DNA of 64,000 nt, from assembly GCF_024722015.1 (NCBI RefSeq), contig NZ_JANQBD010000018.1:62001-126000 (forward strand), given 5' to 3'. A program made the translations under genes and the position numbers. The notes beneath the pieces are model-generated. The model worked only from the letters and a program-made list of their open reading frames with translations, was not told the origin of the DNA and did no database searches. Every line of letters starts with the position of its first letter. Within the stretch, counting starts at the first letter, position 1. Positions 36,313 through 45,181 of the stretch are shown one piece after another. The DNA comes from Paenibacillus radicis (ex Xue et al. 2023). Lineage in GTDB: Bacteria; Bacillota; Bacilli; Paenibacillales; NBRC-103111.

Positions 36313-38964
36313 TTGAGCAATTCAAGTCGGTTGAGGACTGTTTTAGTTAGTGGATTGCTTTTGGCAGCATGGTGTGGAACAGCTAGTGCAGAAACAGCCG
36401 CTGTAGAAAAAAGATCGTTTCCGGATCTTACGGAATCGCATTGGAGCTATGAAGCCGTTCAAAAGATGGCTGCCAAACAAATTATCGAAGGCTATCAGGA
36501 TGGAACCTTTCAGCCTTCACGGACCTTAACAAGAGCTGAATTTGCTTCGCTGCTGTACAAAGCGGCTCAATTAAGTGGAACAGATTCCAGTGCATCATCT
36601 GTCTCTGTATTTCGTGATGTAGATCAAGCTGCCTGGTACAAGCCTTTTGCAGAAGCTCTCAAAGGAGCATTTGTACAAAATCAAGCCCAGTCAGAACAGG
36701 ATTTATTTGCTCCAGACTCACCCGCATTGCGCGAAGATGTAGCAGCAGCTATTGTACGCATCAAGAAGTGGAGCAGCAGCGAACAGATGCAATTGAAAGA
36801 GCGGTTCAAGGATGTTAATTCAATTGCGCCCAGTGCTGTAAAAGATTTGGAAATCGCCGTTGAAAAAGGAATCCTTTCAGGCTTCGAGGATGGCACAGTA
36901 CGTGCCAAGTCTGCTCTCACGAGAGCTGAAGCGGCAGTAATGCTGGCGAAAGCTTTCCCTCAGGATGCTCCACTACCGGCAGGAGGTGCAGCGTCGAAGA
37001 CGGATTCTCCAGCACTATCTTCAGGAGCAGCTTCGATTCATAAGGGAGCTGTGCAGCCTCTCTATGCAATCGTTGATACGCTTGCTGATGATATAGCCGT
37101 TACTTATAGTAAAGATAGTGGGTCATCTAGCTCAAAAGGGACAAGAATCAATCATGAATTTAATGATCTGAAACTAGATGCTCAGAATAACATCTATTTT
37201 ATCCAAACTGAATATTACAGAGGGACTCCGATGCCCACCGTTCGCAGTCTGGACAAAAATGGGGGGGCCATAAGCACTTTTAAGTTTTCGGACACATTTA
37301 ATATTTCTGGTACTGACAAGGTCAATGCTAATACGAAGGAACAGAAACCGTTTGTGGATGGTATGGTTCCTGTCAAGCTATTGCTATCATCTAATCAAAA
37401 GGATTTGCAGCTTGCAGCTAACTGGAATGTTCCTGATTTTGTATCCATTCAATCTCTTACTGGTTCAACTGGCAAGCTGGTGGCGCAAGCGGATAAAGGA
37501 AGTTCGATTGCAGCGCAAGATTTTATCATTCAACTTCAAGATGGGGATTATATCTTCAGTAACAGCAAGAAAGGTTACATAGGTAGATTTGGTTCTAATG
37601 GACCCAAAGTGGATTGGACAATAAATATTGCTTTCAGTGGAAAGCCGCTAACTGCTCTTGTGAAAGATTCAGGACTTTATATTCTGGACCAAGGCACTAT
37701 GGTGCTTATGAAAGTTGATCTGAATACAAAACAATTAATTTCCAAAGTTTTTGTAAAAGCGGACAATATTAAATTTGCAACGGTTAGAGAGGATAGATTT
37801 TATATTTCTCAAGGAAAAAGCATTTCGACGTTAGATCTGGAAGGAAAGCTGGAGCCATTTATTGATGATGGGAATCAGTTTGTCTATAACGGATTAAAAC
37901 TAATGTATCCAGTAGCCCTTGACCCAGTGTCATTATATAGCATAAAGGAGTTCACTTCTTTTACTTTCGATTCTTCAGGGAACTTGATCTTTTATGATGA
38001 AGAACTGAGAAATATTCGCAGATTGAGGTTTATAACGAATGAAGACTTCAAGTACGTACCGCTCCCAAGGATTATTCCTGTTGGTCCCAAACTAAAGGTT
38101 CCGGAAGCGGAAATATTAATCAAGCAAGGACTTTACAATGAAAAGACTAGTGGCCGAATTCAACAACTCATAACGGATGAACATGGAAATATATGGATCA
38201 AAACGGAAAATCAAATGATTAAGATATGGAGTTACGACACAAAAGCATGGAAGGACTTGAGTCCTTACCCGACATTCGTGTATGAGGATGAGAAACAACC
38301 CCCGACCCTAGTGAAAACCGCAGATAATCCAGATGGAATTTATTTTGACGAGAGAAATAATTATGTATTGACTTCTAGCTGGAGCAAGGATATAAGATTA
38401 GCCATAATTAATCAAATCGTACCTGATATATTGGCTGTAGGCTTTATAAAGGATCGAGAGGCGCTGACCGAGCATGACTTCGTTGTTTCCGATGGAAGAG
38501 GGCATATGGCGGTAAGTGATGTTAAGCAAGGCAATCTCTGGATCATCGACTGGGATAGGCAGGGCGTACTAGCTTCTCCGTTAGAGGTTGGGAACCATAT
38601 TCGCTTCTCAGGCGGAGCGACCACCGCTATATGGGACTCCAACAAACTGACCATACTTGATGCAGGCAGCAAGCAGTTAACTCAAGTGGAGTTGAATTCA
38701 ACCCAATACAAGTCCTCTGCAAAGGCGTTGTTAATCCCGGATGCAATTGATTCAATTTGTGCGTATGGGGAGAAGTTTTATGTGATTTCGGGAAAGACAT
38801 TATACCACATTGATGTTAATGGAAACATTTTATTGAAAGAAGACCTGTCCATGCATATAAAGGATAAGACACGAATCGTAAAAATGAGTATGGAATCCAG
38901 CGGTCGTTTGGTTATTATAGACAAGGATGGAGCTATTCAAAGAATTCAATTTTACGGGAAATAA
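36313..38964 (+). CDS. Secreted SLH-domain protein (paralogue 2)
   Basis: About 883 residues and clearly paralogous to 32202-34883 over its whole length. Signal peptide (TVLVSGLLLAAWCGTASA), three SLH domains (FPDLTESHWSYEAVQKM, FRDVDQAAWYKPFAEAL, FKDVNSIAPSAVKDLEI), then the same propeller-like region (LTILDAGSKQLTQVEL). TTG 36313 has GGTGGGG a few bases upstream; ATG 36277 opens the frame but has no ribosome site. A weak promoter (TAGACA-N16-TATATT at 36214-36241) precedes it. Surface protein; function unknown. Confidence 0.88.
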   Translation: MSNSSRLRTVLVSGLLLAAWCGTASAETAAVEKRSFPDLTESHWSYEAVQKMAAKQIIEGYQDGTFQPSRTLTRAEFASLLYKAAQLSGTDSSASSVSVFRDVDQAAWYKPFAEALKGAFVQNQAQSEQDLFAPDSPALREDVAAAIVRIKKWSSSEQMQLKERFKDVNSIAPSAVKDLEIAVEKGILSGFEDGTVRAKSALTRAEAAVMLAKAFPQDAPLPAGGAASKTDSPALSSGAASIHKGAVQPLYAIVDTLADDIAVTYSKDSGSSSSKGTRINHEFNDLKLDAQNNIYFIQTEYYRGTPMPTVRSLDKNGGAISTFKFSDTFNISGTDKVNANTKEQKPFVDGMVPVKLLLSSNQKDLQLAANWNVPDFVSIQSLTGSTGKLVAQADKGSSIAAQDFIIQLQDGDYIFSNSKKGYIGRFGSNGPKVDWTINIAFSGKPLTALVKDSGLYILDQGTMVLMKVDLNTKQLISKVFVKADNIKFATVREDRFYISQGKSISTLDLEGKLEPFIDDGNQFVYNGLKLMYPVALDPVSLYSIKEFTSFTFDSSGNLIFYDEELRNIRRLRFITNEDFKYVPLPRIIPVGPKLKVPEAEILIKQGLYNEKTSGRIQQLITDEHGNIWIKTENQMIKIWSYDTKAWKDLSPYPTFVYEDEKQPPTLVKTADNPDGIYFDERNNYVLTSSWSKDIRLAIINQIVPDILAVGFIKDREALTEHDFVVSDGRGHMAVSDVKQGNLWIIDWDRQGVLASPLEVGNHIRFSGGATTAIWDSNKLTILDAGSKQLTQVELNSTQYKSSAKALLIPDAIDSICAYGEKFYVISGKTLYHIDVNGNILLKEDLSMHIKDKTRIVKMSMESSGRLVIIDKDGAIQRIQFYGK

Positions 38965-39104
38965 ATTATATGAACACAAGCCTGTGGGTGGATCAAAATG
39001 AGATATCTGGAGGAGATGAGCTTCTTTACGCGGCTCTAAGCTTACCGAGACACTTCAAGGAGACTTCCAAAGTTTGCTAGTTCGACTCCAGATAGTATAA
39101 GATA

Positions 39105-39143
39105 AAGGTATCCTAAGGGAAAAGTCTCTAAGGGTACCTTTTT
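39105..39143 (+). terminator. Rho-independent terminator after SLH paralogue 2
   Basis: AAGGTATCCTAAGGGA pairs with TCTCTAAGGGTACCTT around AAAG, with wobble or mismatch at three positions, and is followed by TTT. It lies about 140 bases after the stop codon. Confidence 0.65.
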
Positions 39144-39223
39144 AAATGATTTTCCTTTAAGCTCATGTGCTTGTATATATGCCTGTTAATTTTCGTATGC
39201 TAAGGTTAAAGGAGGATCAAGGT

Positions 39224-39451
39224 ATGGATTTTACTTCGATTGTCTTATTATCTTTAATTGCTCCGGTGTTCATTTTGATCATTTATATTATGACTAAAAC
39301 AATTATAAAGAACAAAATTCCGGACAGTCGATATAACCCGTTTGATTACATAACAGGGCAAACAAATGTTCAATTTCAGGAGCAAAAGGAAGAAAAAGAA
39401 GAAGAAGACGAGCATGGCGATGACAAAGATAAGAACGTTAATAAAGCTTAA
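39224..39451 (+). CDS. Small membrane protein, DUF3951-like
   Basis: 75 residues: an N-terminal membrane segment (SIVLLSLIAPVFILIIYIMT), a conserved-looking motif SRYNPFDYITGQT, then a highly charged Glu/Lys/Asp tail. The YxPFDYITGQ motif recalls the DUF3951 family of Firmicute small proteins. The frame opens at 39167, but ATG 39224 has AAAGGAGG upstream and begins at the membrane segment. Function unknown. Confidence 0.75.
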   Translation: MDFTSIVLLSLIAPVFILIIYIMTKTIIKNKIPDSRYNPFDYITGQTNVQFQEQKEEKEEEDEHGDDKDKNVNKA

Positions 39452-39486
39452 GCCTGTTTGCCCCTTATGGAGTGATAGGCTTTTTT
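39450..39486 (+). terminator. Terminator after the DUF3951-like gene
   Basis: AAGCCT (39450-39455) and AGGCTT (39477-39482) pair around a 21-base loop containing CCCC; TTTTTT follows. Confidence 0.6.
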
Positions 39487-39590
39487 ATTTTGCCTGAAGC
39501 CATCCTTATTAATGGATGTTTAACAAATATTTCCTTAAACGCTGCAAAAAAACTATTGCAATAAGATTTATTAAGATGTACGATACAAAT

Positions 39591-39605
39591 AATAAAACGC
39601 TTACA
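39591..39605 (+). promoter_or_regulatory. Possible CcpA (cre) site
   Basis: AATAAAACGCTTACA matches the cre pattern WTGNAANCGNWNNCW at all but two fixed positions. It lies just upstream of the first LacI-type operator, downstream of a possible promoter (TTGCAA-N17-TACGAT at 39556-39584). Carbon-catabolite control of the following operon would fit. Confidence 0.4.
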
Positions 39606-39622
39606 ATTCCATTTATTACTTA

Positions 39623-39636
39623 TTAAACCGGTTTAA
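39623..39636. promoter_or_regulatory. LacI-type operator 1 (TTAAACCGGTTTAA)
   Basis: A 14-bp perfect palindrome with central CCGG, the usual geometry for LacI/GalR-family operators. It is centred exactly 100 bp before operator 2. The LacI regulator at 46759-47787 in the same operon is the natural candidate to bind it. Confidence 0.82.
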
Positions 39637-39716
39637 GAGAAGATGAGTTGTACTGTAAAGCAGACACCAAATGTTCTTCTTTAGAGAGAGATTAAGTGTA
39701 AACTTTTCTTTTATCA

Positions 39717-39742
39717 ATTTTATTAAACCGGTTTAATAAAAT
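39717..39742. promoter_or_regulatory. LacI-type operator 2, extended 26-bp perfect palindrome
   Basis: The same TTAAACCGGTTTAA core, extended symmetrically by six bases on each side (ATTTTA / TAAAAT), giving a perfect 26-bp dyad. The most symmetrical of the three sites and probably the main operator. Confidence 0.85.
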
Positions 39743-39789
39743 GTGATTTCAGCCAACAAAAAAGGCAGAAGCAATAAATATTGAAGTTT

Positions 39790-39805
39790 ATTAAACCGGT
39801 TTAAT
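39790..39805. promoter_or_regulatory. LacI-type operator 3 (ATTAAACCGGTTTAAT)
   Basis: A 16-bp perfect palindrome centred 68 bp after operator 2 and about 100 bp before the start of the solute-binding protein gene. Three spaced sites would allow repression by DNA looping. Confidence 0.82.
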
Positions 39806-39899
39806 GCGCTTGGAGGTGAGGTTACAGTAACAGTAGATTTTTACAAGTATTTTACGAATAAGAATTGAAGCACGTTATATCCATATGGAGGGGATTAGT

Positions 39900-41855
39900 T
39901 TGAAAAAAAATGGGTTGCTTTGTTTGATGATTCTGATCCTAGTCATAATCTTGTCAGCATGTGAAAGTGATCCAACTGCAAAAACAACTGTAGAAGTGAA
40001 GCCGACTCCCATACCTGTTGTTCCACAAAAAATTGAAGCCTTTAAAGAAGCTCCAATGTTAACAAAGCTTGTCAGTGCAGGATCTTTAAAAGCTGTGACT
40101 GAACGTATGCCAGTTAAGGAAGATATCATGGTTGAGAAGGTTGTAGAGGAGATAGGCAAATTCGGCGGTGATTGGAAAATGCCGTGGGGAGGTCCTAATG
40201 ACCGTTGGGCTGTTGGCCAACCAACAGAGGAAGCGCTTTTCCGATTCAACAAGGATGGAAGTACAATTGAACCGAATGTAGCGAAAGGCTATGACGTTAA
40301 TAAAGATTCAACTGAATTCACCATTTACTTAAGGAAAGGCATGAAATGGTCAGATGGGATGCCTTTCACGGCCGATGATGTTCTTTTCTATTGGGAGTAT
40401 ATGCTTACTAAAGAAACCTTCGGCAAAAAAATCTATGATGCCTATTACTCCATTGATCCTGTGACTGGAGAAAAAGCTTTAGCTACGGTTACCAAAATTG
40501 ATGATTATAGCTTTAAGGTCGTACATAAATATCCAAGCGTGCAGTTCTTGGAGCGTGTCGCCATTGACAACAAGTGGTTCCATGCGCCTGCGCATTTCCA
40601 AAAAACGATTCTTCCTGAGTTTATAGGTAATGATAAAGCTCTTGAGGTTGCTAAAAAATGGGGCTTTGAAGATGTGAAATCTTTCCTGGTTGCAACAGGC
40701 TATTACTATTGGGTATATCCGCAAATTCCAACAGTAAGAGCTTGGGTAGCTAAAAACGACCCTAATAGCGACCAATTTATTATGGAGCGCAATCCTTATT
40801 TCTGGAAAGTCGATGCTGAAGGAAATCAGCTTCCTTACATGGATCGTATCGTAGCTACCAAGGTTCAAGATCCTGCGCAAAGAATTCTTGGCACATTAGC
40901 GGGAGATTATAACCTGCTGGATTTTGACTTTAAAGACTTCACAGTACTGAAGGAAAATGAGAAAAAAGCGAATTTCCGGGTGCTCCCTTGGACTACTCCA
41001 ACCTGGTCAAGCGCGGGTCTGCAATTCAATCAGACCATTCCGGATCCTAATCTGCGAAAGCTGTTCCAGGATATTAAATTTAGAGAAGCATTGTCGGTTG
41101 CTGTAGATCGTAAAGAAATTTCGGAGATTGCGACGAACGGATTAGGTGCTCCCCAGCAGGCTTCTGTACCTGAAGGCTTGGTTGGATATCAAAAAGGCTG
41201 GGCAGATCAGTGGAGTATATTCGATAAAAACCGTGCGAATCAGCTTTTGGATGAGCTGGGTTTGACCAAACGCGATAAGAATAATTTCCGTTTAAACGCT
41301 GACGGTTCGGATTTAACCATTACCATTATTGAAGGCAGCACCAACACCGCAGCTTTCTTGGAATTAATTAAAAAGTACTATGAAGGCGTCGGTATTAAAG
41401 TTGACCTGAAGGTTGTGGATCAAGGAACCCACCAAGAGTTGAAATACTCAAATAAAATCCCGGCAACTACCGAGAATATTTCTGTAGTCAATGTTGCCTT
41501 CCGTCCTGATACGCTTGTTCCTTTAAGAGTCATTACCCCATGGTATGGACATTATGGATTGTATTCGTCTTCAAATGGTAAAGAAGGGGTTAAACCCGAA
41601 GGGGATGTAGCCTTGATCCTTGACTACTGGAATAAAGTAAAAGCTTCTGCAAGTAAAGAGGAAATAAATAAATGGAGCAATGAGATTATTAAGCTTCATC
41701 AAAAAAATCAGTGGATTATTGGTTATGCAGGCCCGACACCTCGGCTTGTAATTGCATCAAACAAGGTGGGCAATGTTCCTAAGGATTTGGTGTATGCGGA
41801 TGAATTCCGCAGCCTTGGACATGGGCATCCTTCACAATTTTTTATCAAACCGTAA
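39900..41855 (+). CDS. Family-5 (Opp/Dpp-type) solute-binding lipoprotein
   Basis: 651-residue binding protein of an oligopeptide-type ABC importer. The lipobox LVIILSAC is near residue 18. Family-5 motifs include IYLRKGMKWSDGMPFTADDV and REALSVAVDRKEISEI. Several members of this family bind oligosaccharides rather than peptides, and the sugar-type genes downstream suggest that here. An ATG at 39885 overlaps the GGAGGGG ribosome site, so TTG 39900 is chosen. A 22-bp palindrome follows the stop. First gene of the LacI-controlled operon. Confidence 0.93.
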   Translation: MKKNGLLCLMILILVIILSACESDPTAKTTVEVKPTPIPVVPQKIEAFKEAPMLTKLVSAGSLKAVTERMPVKEDIMVEKVVEEIGKFGGDWKMPWGGPNDRWAVGQPTEEALFRFNKDGSTIEPNVAKGYDVNKDSTEFTIYLRKGMKWSDGMPFTADDVLFYWEYMLTKETFGKKIYDAYYSIDPVTGEKALATVTKIDDYSFKVVHKYPSVQFLERVAIDNKWFHAPAHFQKTILPEFIGNDKALEVAKKWGFEDVKSFLVATGYYYWVYPQIPTVRAWVAKNDPNSDQFIMERNPYFWKVDAEGNQLPYMDRIVATKVQDPAQRILGTLAGDYNLLDFDFKDFTVLKENEKKANFRVLPWTTPTWSSAGLQFNQTIPDPNLRKLFQDIKFREALSVAVDRKEISEIATNGLGAPQQASVPEGLVGYQKGWADQWSIFDKNRANQLLDELGLTKRDKNNFRLNADGSDLTITIIEGSTNTAAFLELIKKYYEGVGIKVDLKVVDQGTHQELKYSNKIPATTENISVVNVAFRPDTLVPLRVITPWYGHYGLYSSSNGKEGVKPEGDVALILDYWNKVKASASKEEINKWSNEIIKLHQKNQWIIGYAGPTPRLVIASNKVGNVPKDLVYADEFRSLGHGHPSQFFIKP

Positions 41856-41873
41856 GTAGTTTTAAATAATAAT

Positions 41874-41895
41874 GAGGGGAATTTAAATTCCCCTC
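41874..41895 (+). other. Perfect 22-bp hairpin after the binding-protein gene
   Basis: GAGGGGAATTT/AAATTCCCCTC is a perfect palindrome 18 bases after the stop codon. It is followed by TATGGGG rather than T, so it is likely an mRNA-stabilising or partial-termination element allowing more binding protein than permease. Confidence 0.65.
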
Positions 41896-41945
41896 TATGG
41901 GGTTAAGCTGCATCTTCGAATTAACCGGAGAGGATAGGATACAAG

Positions 41946-42944
41946 ATGCTCCAATATATTTTGAGAAGAATCATCTTGGTAATACCCGTCGTTATTTTTA
42001 TTTCCGTAATCGTCTTTTACATCATTCAGCTTCCTCCCGGCGATTATGTATCTAATTACGCGGCTAAGATGTCTATTGCGGGTGATGTAATGACACAGCA
42101 GGACATGGATGAAATGAGAGCAAGTCTTAAATTAGATCAACCCTGGTATATCCAATATCTGGTTTGGATGAAAAATATTATTATTCATTTCGATTTTGGC
42201 TATTCCTTCACCTATAACAAGCCTGTGATGGTCGTCATTGAGCAATACATGGGGTTAACGATAATCGTCTCCTTAGTAACTATGGCTTTTACTTATGCAG
42301 TGGCGATTCCTATAGGCATTTACTGTGCGGTAAGGCAATATTCAATAGGCGATTATTTGTATTCTGCAATTGGCTTTCTTGGTATGGCTACACCGCATTT
42401 TTTATTGGCGATCATATTGATGTATCTTTCTTATGTGTATTTTGGCAATCCGCTGTTGGGTCTTTTCTCAAGTGAATATGTGAATGCAGGCTGGTCTCTG
42501 GACAAAGTCCTTGACTTATTGAAGCATATGATTATCCCTGTGATTGTTATAGGTCTGGCCAATACAGCTGAGCTTATTCGGGTTATGAGGGGACAAATGT
42601 TAGACGAATTAAATAAGCCGAATGTGGTAACGGCAAGATCCAAGGGCTTGTCCGAAACGAAAATATTGCTTAAATATCCAACACGCGCGGCTATGAATCC
42701 TATCGTAAGTACAATTGGGTGGTCACTAACATCGATCTTCACTGGCTCGACCATTACGGCGATTGTCTTGAATTTACCGATTCAGGGACCCGTGATGTAT
42801 AACGCTTTATTAGGTCAAGACATGTACTTGGCTGGTACATGGTTATTGTTCATGGCTATATTAACCGTTCTCGGGACATTGATTTCGGATATTTTACTGG
42901 CATGGCTGGATCCAAAAATTCGTACAGAGTTCAGAGGAATGTGA
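41946..42944 (+). CDS. ABC transporter permease, OppB/DppB-like
   Basis: 332-residue permease beginning MLQYILRRIILVIPVV, the standard DppB/OppB start, with six membrane segments. The ATPase-contact loop reads VTARSKGLSETKILLKYP. The ribosome site AGGATAGG precedes ATG 41946. Pairs with the OppC-like permease that starts four bases after its stop. Confidence 0.95.
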   Translation: MLQYILRRIILVIPVVIFISVIVFYIIQLPPGDYVSNYAAKMSIAGDVMTQQDMDEMRASLKLDQPWYIQYLVWMKNIIIHFDFGYSFTYNKPVMVVIEQYMGLTIIVSLVTMAFTYAVAIPIGIYCAVRQYSIGDYLYSAIGFLGMATPHFLLAIILMYLSYVYFGNPLLGLFSSEYVNAGWSLDKVLDLLKHMIIPVIVIGLANTAELIRVMRGQMLDELNKPNVVTARSKGLSETKILLKYPTRAAMNPIVSTIGWSLTSIFTGSTITAIVLNLPIQGPVMYNALLGQDMYLAGTWLLFMAILTVLGTLISDILLAWLDPKIRTEFRGM

Positions 42945-42947
42945 TCT

Positions 42948-44093
42948 ATGAAAACAATACCGATAATTGGCAAACAAAGAACAAATATTAGTAAACCAGC
43001 CAAATCCAATGATGCGTATTACAGCTCGCAATGGCGTCTTATGTATGTAAGGCTGAAGAAGCATAAATTGGCTCGTATCAGCTTATTTATTTTATCGCTG
43101 TTCTATATTACCGCCATATTTGCACAGTTTATAGCGCCTTATGGTCTACAGAGCTATGACAGCAAATATGTGAATGCCCCTCCGACTAAGGTGAGCTTTA
43201 AAGATGCAGACGGTAAGTTTCAGCTTAGACCTGCTGTTAATGAACTAAAATCAGCAAGAGACCCGGTTACGCTACGAAAAGTGTTTGTGCAAGACGAGAA
43301 AATCCGCTATTCTGTCCGCTTTTTTGTCGAGGGTGAAAGCTATACGTTTCTAGGCTTATTTTCAACCAATAAACATTTATTTGGAGTGGATGAGCCAGGG
43401 CGCCTGTTTTTATTCGGTACGGATGGGATGGGGAGAGATTTACTATCACGCATTGTTCTGGGCAGTCAAATTTCATTAAGTATTCCTCTATTAGGAGTTG
43501 CTATTAGTTTTGTCTTGGGACTTATTATCGGTGGAGTATCGGGGTATTTTGGGGGATGGATAGATTCTGTGATTCAGCGGATCATTGAAATTATTCGTTC
43601 ATTTCCTACACTTCCTTTATGGATGGCATTATCGGCAGCAATACCGGCACGCATACCCGTCGTAACGATGTATATTTACATCGTAATTATATTCGCATTT
43701 ATTGGGTGGACGGAGCTGGCAAGGGTTGCAAGAGGGAAGTTTATCTCTTTAAAAAATGAAGAATATGTATTAGCAGCCAAAATCGCAGGTGTAAGCGATA
43801 CGAAAATTATTATTAAGCATCTTTTACCAGGTTTTATTAGTTATCTGGTTGTAGCAACCACATTAGCCATACCGAGTATGATTCTAGGTGAGACGGCAAT
43901 GAGCTTTCTTGGACTTGGTATCCGTTCACCGGCTACCAGCTGGGGAGTATTGCTTCAGGAGGCTCAGCAGATTGAGAATATTGCGTTATACCCGTGGAAG
44001 CTGATCCCATTAGGTTTTGTAATCATTACTGTATTAACTTTTAACTTTCTAGGCGATGGATTACGTGATGCGGCGGATCCATATAAGAAATAA
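42948..44093 (+). CDS. ABC transporter permease, OppC/DppC-like
   Basis: 381-residue permease. The first membrane segment (about 42-60) is followed by a large extracellular insert (about 65-165), then five segments and the loop VLAAKIAGVSDTKIIIKHLL. The C-terminus FNFLGDGLRDAADPYKK is typical of OppC/DppC. The insert is longer than in many DppC proteins. Translation probably couples to the upstream permease gene. Confidence 0.95.
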   Translation: MKTIPIIGKQRTNISKPAKSNDAYYSSQWRLMYVRLKKHKLARISLFILSLFYITAIFAQFIAPYGLQSYDSKYVNAPPTKVSFKDADGKFQLRPAVNELKSARDPVTLRKVFVQDEKIRYSVRFFVEGESYTFLGLFSTNKHLFGVDEPGRLFLFGTDGMGRDLLSRIVLGSQISLSIPLLGVAISFVLGLIIGGVSGYFGGWIDSVIQRIIEIIRSFPTLPLWMALSAAIPARIPVVTMYIYIVIIFAFIGWTELARVARGKFISLKNEEYVLAAKIAGVSDTKIIIKHLLPGFISYLVVATTLAIPSMILGETAMSFLGLGIRSPATSWGVLLQEAQQIENIALYPWKLIPLGFVIITVLTFNFLGDGLRDAADPYKK

Positions 44094-44128
44094 TTGAATT
44101 CCATATTAGCGTAGGGTGAGGGGATATT

Positions 44129-45181
44129 ATGACAGCTCAAGCATCGCCAATTGAATCTGAACAGCCCCTTCTTTCCGTTCAGGACCTGAAAATTCGAATC
44201 CAAATGGATAACGGGGAAATGAACGCCGTAGATGGAGTGGACTTCGAAATAAAAAAAGGTAAAACTTTAGGTCTTGTTGGGGAGTCAGGCTGTGGTAAGA
44301 GCCTAACCAGCAGAGCTATTATTAGCATCAATCCCAAAGAGTGTGAAACTTCAGGCAAAATTGTTTATCACTCCTCCTCTGAGAAGACGTTAAATCAATT
44401 GAACTTGCTATCCTTGGATCCGCGTGGCCCACAGATTCGTTCTATTCGAGGCAGAAAAATCTCAATGATTTTTCAAGAGCCGATGACTGCATTTTCACCC
44501 ATGTACACAATCGGAAATCAGATCATGGAATCGATTTTAATCCATCGCACCAAAAATAAAAAAGAAGCTAAGCAAATTGCGCTTGAAATGCTTAGCAAGG
44601 TTGGCATATCCGATCAAGAGAAGCGATTCGATCAATATCCGCATGAGTTTTCCGGTGGAATGCGGCAGCGAGCGATGATCTCTATGGCCTTGTCCTGCAA
44701 TCCGGAATTGTTGATCGCTGATGAGCCAACAACGGCACTGGATGTAACGATTCAGGCACAAGTGCTGGAATTAATGAAAGGGCTGCAAAAGGAATTTGGT
44801 ATGGCCATTCTCTTAGTGACACATGATCTTGGCATAATCGCAGAAATGTGCGATGAAGTGGCTGTTATGTATTTGGGGAAAATTGTGGAGCAATCGACAG
44901 TAGAGGAGATTTTCAATAATCCTAAACACCCTTATACGAAAGGGCTGCTCAGATCGATGCCAAGATTAGGCGGGAACAAAAATAAGCGTTTGGAATCTAT
45001 CGAGGGTACAGTTCCGATGGCTATAAATATGCCTCCCATGTGCGGCTTTTATGATCGCTGCAGCGATAGGATTGAGGGTGTATGCGATAGGCAAGCCGTA
45101 CCCAAAACTCGGTTCTCCGACAATCATATGGTTAGATGCTTTTTGTATAAGGATGAGGATGAAGGTGATCAATATGTCTAA
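44129..45181 (+). CDS. ABC transporter ATP-binding protein, OppD-like
   Basis: 350-residue ATPase. Walker [17 protein letters not shown], signature [15 protein letters not shown], Walker [13 protein letters not shown], and switch His in [10 protein letters not shown]. The C-terminal oligopeptide-type extension contains [17 protein letters not shown] with the Cys cluster that usually binds an iron-sulfur centre (CxxxxxxC...C). Overlaps the OppF-like gene start by eight bases. Confidence 0.95.
   Translation: MTAQASPIESEQPLLSVQDLKIRIQMDNGEMNAVDGVDFEIKKGKTLGLVGESGCGKSLTSRAIISINPKECETSGKIVYHSSSEKTLNQLNLLSLDPRGPQIRSIRGRKISMIFQEPMTAFSPMYTIGNQIMESILIHRTKNKKEAKQIALEMLSKVGISDQEKRFDQYPHEFSGGMRQRAMISMALSCNPELLIADEPTTALDVTIQAQVLELMKGLQKEFGMAILLVTHDLGIIAEMCDEVAVMYLGKIVEQSTVEEIFNNPKHPYTKGLLRSMPRLGGNKNKRLESIEGTVPMAINMPPMCGFYDRCSDRIEGVCDRQAVPKTRFSDNHMVRCFLYKDEDEGDQYV

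Noticed and set aside
39004-39094. tRNA-like outline: 9-bp closing stem TATCTGGAG/CTCCAGATA and a TTCGA just before its 3' arm.
   Set aside because: The 3' half of the T-stem is missing, and no convincing D and anticodon arms with conserved bases could be placed. It is treated as a chance or decayed structure.
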